Part shown: one piece after another, positions 61,501 to 64,000 of the stretch
Layout: each line of letters opens with the position of its first letter
Numbering within the stretch: the stretch's first letter is position 1
Source of the DNA: Pseudomonas sp. NFACC02
Lineage (GTDB): Bacteria > Pseudomonadota > Gammaproteobacteria > Pseudomonadales > Pseudomonadaceae
Reading direction: 5' to 3'
Assembly: GCF_900110765.1 (NCBI RefSeq)
Contig: NZ_FOEO01000007.1
Location: forward strand, 62,001-126,000
Length of the DNA: 64,000 nucleotides
Program-made: the position numbers and the translations under genes
Notes under the pieces: model-generated
Databases searched by the model: none
The model's input: the letters and a program-made list of their open reading frames with translations, nothing else
Told to the model about the DNA's origin: nothing

Positions 61501-62268
61501 ATGTTGATCAGCTTGCTCAGCCACAGCCCCGTCACCGCCCACCCGCAGGACTACCCCGACGGCGCGCATCAACCGCGGCATGTCCACGCCGAAGCGCAGC
61601 TGTTGTATGCGGTCAGCGGCGTGATGCGGTTGATCACCGCCCGTGGCGCCTGGGTGATCCCGCCCACGCGCGCGGTGTGGATTCCCCCCATGGTCGAACA
61701 CGAGATTTTCATGTCCGGCGAGGTGTTGATGCGCTCCCTGTTCGTTGCCGCCGAGCATTGCCCGCCGGGTCTGGGCAATTGCTGCGTTCTGGCCGTCACG
61801 CCATTGCTGCGCGAATTGATCGTGAGGGCAACGCAGAGCGATGAACATACGAGCAATCCGCTGATCCAGCAGTTGATGCTGGAAGAAATCGCTGCGCTGG
61901 AAAACCTGCCATTGCACATCCCGATGCCCCGCGACCGCCGACTGCAAGGGATCTGCATGTCGCTGCTCACGAGGCCGGATCAGAGCCACACGCTGGAGGA
62001 CTGGGCGCAAGAAGTCGGCGCCAGTTCACGCACGTTGACGCGTTTGTTCAATCAGGAATTGGGCATGAGCTTCAACGCATGGCGCCAACAAGTGCGACTC
62101 ATGGAGGCGCTGCCCAGGTTGCTGGGCGGCGAAAGCGTGCAGCGCGTGGCGAATGATCTGGGCTATGGCAGCGCACGGGCATTCAGTGCGATGTTCAGCC
62201 GACTGTTGGGAGAAAGCCCCCGGGATTATCTGGGGGCTTTGAAGCAGCTCAGTGAATTGAAGCAATAA
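61501..62268 (+). CDS. AraC-family transcriptional regulator
   Basis: A 255-aa AraC-type regulator with an N-terminal cupin sensor (HQPRHVHAEAQLLYAVSGVMRLITARGAWVIPPTRAVWIPPMVEH). The C-terminal double HTH has DWAQEVGASSRTLTRLFNQELGMSFNAWRQQVRLMEALPRLL and SVQRVANDLGYGSARAFSAMFSRLLGESPRDYL. The start is uncertain: I use the ATG at 61501, but a GTG at 61438 is also in frame. It is divergent from the MFS transporter gene. Confidence 0.87.
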   Translation: MLISLLSHSPVTAHPQDYPDGAHQPRHVHAEAQLLYAVSGVMRLITARGAWVIPPTRAVWIPPMVEHEIFMSGEVLMRSLFVAAEHCPPGLGNCCVLAVTPLLRELIVRATQSDEHTSNPLIQQLMLEEIAALENLPLHIPMPRDRRLQGICMSLLTRPDQSHTLEDWAQEVGASSRTLTRLFNQELGMSFNAWRQQVRLMEALPRLLGGESVQRVANDLGYGSARAFSAMFSRLLGESPRDYLGALKQLSELKQ

Positions 62269-62312
62269 CTGCCCCCCTGAAACACCCCAAAGCCCACGCC
62301 CGCCGGAGGCAA

Positions 62313-62942
62313 TCAACTGGCCTGGGTAAACGCCAGCTTCACACCCAGCGCCACCAGAACCCCGCCCATCGCGCGGTCAAACCAGTGCCCCATGCGGGCG
62401 AAGCCTGCACGCACCCGTGGCTGACTGAACAGACGCGCCACCAGGCAGAACCAGACGCCTGTCGCGATCGCCAGATAGACGCCATAGCCCGCCTGAACCA
62501 GCATCGGCGTGTGCGGATCGATCACCACGGTAAACAACGAGAGGAAGAACAACGTCGCCTTGGGGTTCAGGCCGTTGGTCACGAAGCCGGCCGTGAAGGC
62601 ACCGCGCGCCGTGCGCTCACCCTTGGCGATGTCCACTGGCGCATCCGAGGCGCTCGCGGGCCTGGCGCGCAGGGCCTTGATCCCGATGTACAAAAGATAA
62701 GCGGCAGCCGCCCATTTCAAAGCGTTGAACAGCACGATCGATTGCGAAACGATCAGCCCGATACCGAGCAGCGAGTAGCCGACGTGCAGAAAAATCGCCG
62801 TCCCCACGCCCATGGCGGTGTAAGTACCCGCCTTGCGGCCATGGGTCACGCTTTCACGTACCACCACGGCGAAGTCGGGACCGGGACTGGCGACTGCCAA
62901 CAGGTGGATAAGGGCAACGGTAAGAAACTCGGTCCAGTACAT
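62313..62942 (-). CDS. LysE-family amino-acid exporter
   Basis: A 209-aa LysE/RhtB-type translocator with six hydrophobic helices. The signature is VASPGPDFAVVVRESVTHGRKAGTYTAMGVGTAIFLHVGYSLLG near the N-terminus, then ALKWAAAAYLLYIGIKALRA and FTAGFVTNGLNPKATLFFLSLFTVVI. It probably exports an amino acid or derivative; substrate unknown. It is divergent from hprA and convergent with the AraC gene. Confidence 0.9.
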   Translation of the reverse strand: MYWTEFLTVALIHLLAVASPGPDFAVVVRESVTHGRKAGTYTAMGVGTAIFLHVGYSLLGIGLIVSQSIVLFNALKWAAAAYLLYIGIKALRARPASASDAPVDIAKGERTARGAFTAGFVTNGLNPKATLFFLSLFTVVIDPHTPMLVQAGYGVYLAIATGVWFCLVARLFSQPRVRAGFARMGHWFDRAMGGVLVALGVKLAFTQAS

Positions 62943-63030
62943 AGGGGACTCCAGGCGTTTTTACGAGCGGCAGGCTCTGGTAGGCTCGCTACCTTACGCC
63001 TCCCACTCACCGAGCAAAAGGTACAGCTGA

Positions 63031-63996
63031 ATGTCGAGTCAAAGCAGAGCCGTTTTCCTGGATCACACCTCCCTGGACCTCGGCGATCTGGACCTTGCCC
63101 CCTGGCGTGAAACCTTCAGCGAGTTGATCCTGCATGCCAGTTCCACGGCGGATCAGGTGATCGAAAGGCTGCAAGGCGCGCAAGTGGCGATCTCCAACAA
63201 GATCGTGATTGATGCCGCCACGTTCGCAGCCTGTCCCGACCTCAAGCTCATATTGGTGACAGCGACCGGGGTCAACAATATTGACCTTGAAGCCGCCCGC
63301 CAGCACGGCGTCGTGGTGAGCAACTGCCAAGGCTACGGCACGCCGTCGGTGGCCCAACACACCTTGATGCTGCTGTTGGCGATGGCCACGCGACTGCCGG
63401 ACTACCAGCAAGCCATTCATCAGGGCCTGTGGCAGAAGTCCAGACAGTTTTGTCTGCTGGATTTCCCGATAGTGGAACTCGAAGGCAAGACCTTGGGCCT
63501 GCTGGGGCACGGCGAGTTGGGTGGGGCTGTCGCGAAGCTCGCCGAAGCCTTCGGCATGCGTGTTCTGCTGGGCCAGATTCCTGGCCGCGCTGCTCGCCCG
63601 GACCGTGTTCCATTGCACGAACTGTTGCCGCAAGTGGACGCCCTGACGCTCCACTGCCCACTCAACGAGCACACCCGCGACATGATCGGCGCCCACGAAC
63701 TGAGCCTGATGAAGCCCAAAGCGTTCATCGTCAACACGGCCCGGGGCGGCCTGATCAATGAGCAGGCGCTGGCCGACGCCCTGCGCAACGGCCACCTCGC
63801 TGGCGCCGCGACCGACGTATTGACCGTGGAGCCTCCGGTGAACGGCAACCCTCTGCTGTCGGGCGACATTCCTCGCCTGATCATCACCCCGCACAGCGCC
63901 TGGGGCAGTCAGGAAGCACGGCAGCGTATCGTGGGCCAGGTGAACGAGAATGCGCTGGCGTTTTATGCGGGCAAGCCGGTCCGGGTTGTCAGCTAA
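63031..63996 (+). CDS. hprA: D-2-hydroxyacid dehydrogenase, glycerate dehydrogenase HprA
   Basis: A 321-aa NAD(P)-dependent D-2-hydroxyacid dehydrogenase, complete just before the window end. The NAD motif is LGLLGHGELGGAVAKLAEAFGM. Catalytic residues sit in VNTARGGLINEQAL (Arg), VLTVEPPVNGNPLL (Glu) and IITPHSAWGSQEARQRI (His). The substrate-domain segment ILVTATGVNNIDLEAARQHGVVVSNCQGYGTPSVAQHTLML is typical of the glycerate/hydroxypyruvate branch. From memory KT2440 has it (PP_0762) next to the AlkK gene. Confidence 0.9.
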   Translation: MSSQSRAVFLDHTSLDLGDLDLAPWRETFSELILHASSTADQVIERLQGAQVAISNKIVIDAATFAACPDLKLILVTATGVNNIDLEAARQHGVVVSNCQGYGTPSVAQHTLMLLLAMATRLPDYQQAIHQGLWQKSRQFCLLDFPIVELEGKTLGLLGHGELGGAVAKLAEAFGMRVLLGQIPGRAARPDRVPLHELLPQVDALTLHCPLNEHTRDMIGAHELSLMKPKAFIVNTARGGLINEQALADALRNGHLAGAATDVLTVEPPVNGNPLLSGDIPRLIITPHSAWGSQEARQRIVGQVNENALAFYAGKPVRVVS

Positions 63997-64000
63997 GGCT

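Overview
The window is chromosomal DNA from a fluorescent-type Pseudomonas. Support comes from the GC-rich coding style, the protein families, REP/REPIN elements, and gene orders I recall from P. aeruginosa PAO1 and P. putida KT2440 (recalled, not searched). No rRNA, tRNA or CRISPR was seen. Almost all DNA is protein coding.

Layout. 1-12.5 kb: the 5' part of a pyruvate-dehydrogenase-type E1-alpha gene, a leucine-dehydrogenase-type enzyme, a SirB1-like protein, a 1147-aa DUF6543/dermonecrotic-toxin-like protein next to two orphan genes, an SDR, a MEST-like alpha/beta hydrolase coupled to a class II aldolase, and a CidA/CidB-type pair divergent from a LysR regulator. 12.5-19 kb: flavodoxin, a short LOV blue-light receptor, a PilZ-like protein, a MerR regulator resembling class II LitR, a small membrane protein, a tandem REP-type array, then folM-folE-folX, DUF1244 and HopJ. 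19-31 kb: trxB, a 2-Cys peroxiredoxin, cysZ, a membrane protein, a glycosyltransferase behind a candidate Pho box, an OYE-family reductase, glutathione peroxidase, SlyD, DUF3565, pta, an acyltransferase and an OmpA-type lipoprotein.

31.2-51.3 kb is the unusual part. An IS66-family remnant is followed by fourteen minus-strand genes that read as one transcription unit from a good -24/-12 (sigma-54) promoter at 49203-49218. A divergent sigma-54 activator lies just beyond it. In transcription order the genes are: aldehyde dehydrogenase, Zn alcohol dehydrogenase, acyl-CoA ligase, a CrtC/AttH-like protein, a HAD phosphatase, a stand-alone phosphohistidine swivel domain, an unknown 469-aa protein, an unknown 189-aa protein, a PPDK-like kinase whose pyruvate/PEP site looks degenerate, an outer-membrane MetA-family protein, and liuB-liuC-liuD-liuE. 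The liu genes lack liuR and liuA (isovaleryl-CoA dehydrogenase). The route therefore seems to enter at 3-methylcrotonyl-CoA. My hypothesis is catabolism of a C5 branched allylic alcohol (prenol, or 2-methyl-3-buten-2-ol after phosphorylation, rearrangement and dephosphorylation) through aldehyde, acid and CoA thioester, ending in acetoacetate plus acetyl-CoA. A-rich AAnAAnAA motifs, typical of Crc/Hfq catabolite-repression targets, sit at the translation starts of several cluster genes and of the activator.

51.7-64 kb: a MalT-type LuxR regulator, a DUF1329/DUF1302 outer-membrane pair, an AlkK-type acyl-CoA ligase, an MFS transporter divergent from an AraC regulator, a LysE exporter and hprA. 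From memory, KT2440 carries this block and the pta/OmpA block close together, so the 31.2-51.3 kb segment looks like an insertion between them.
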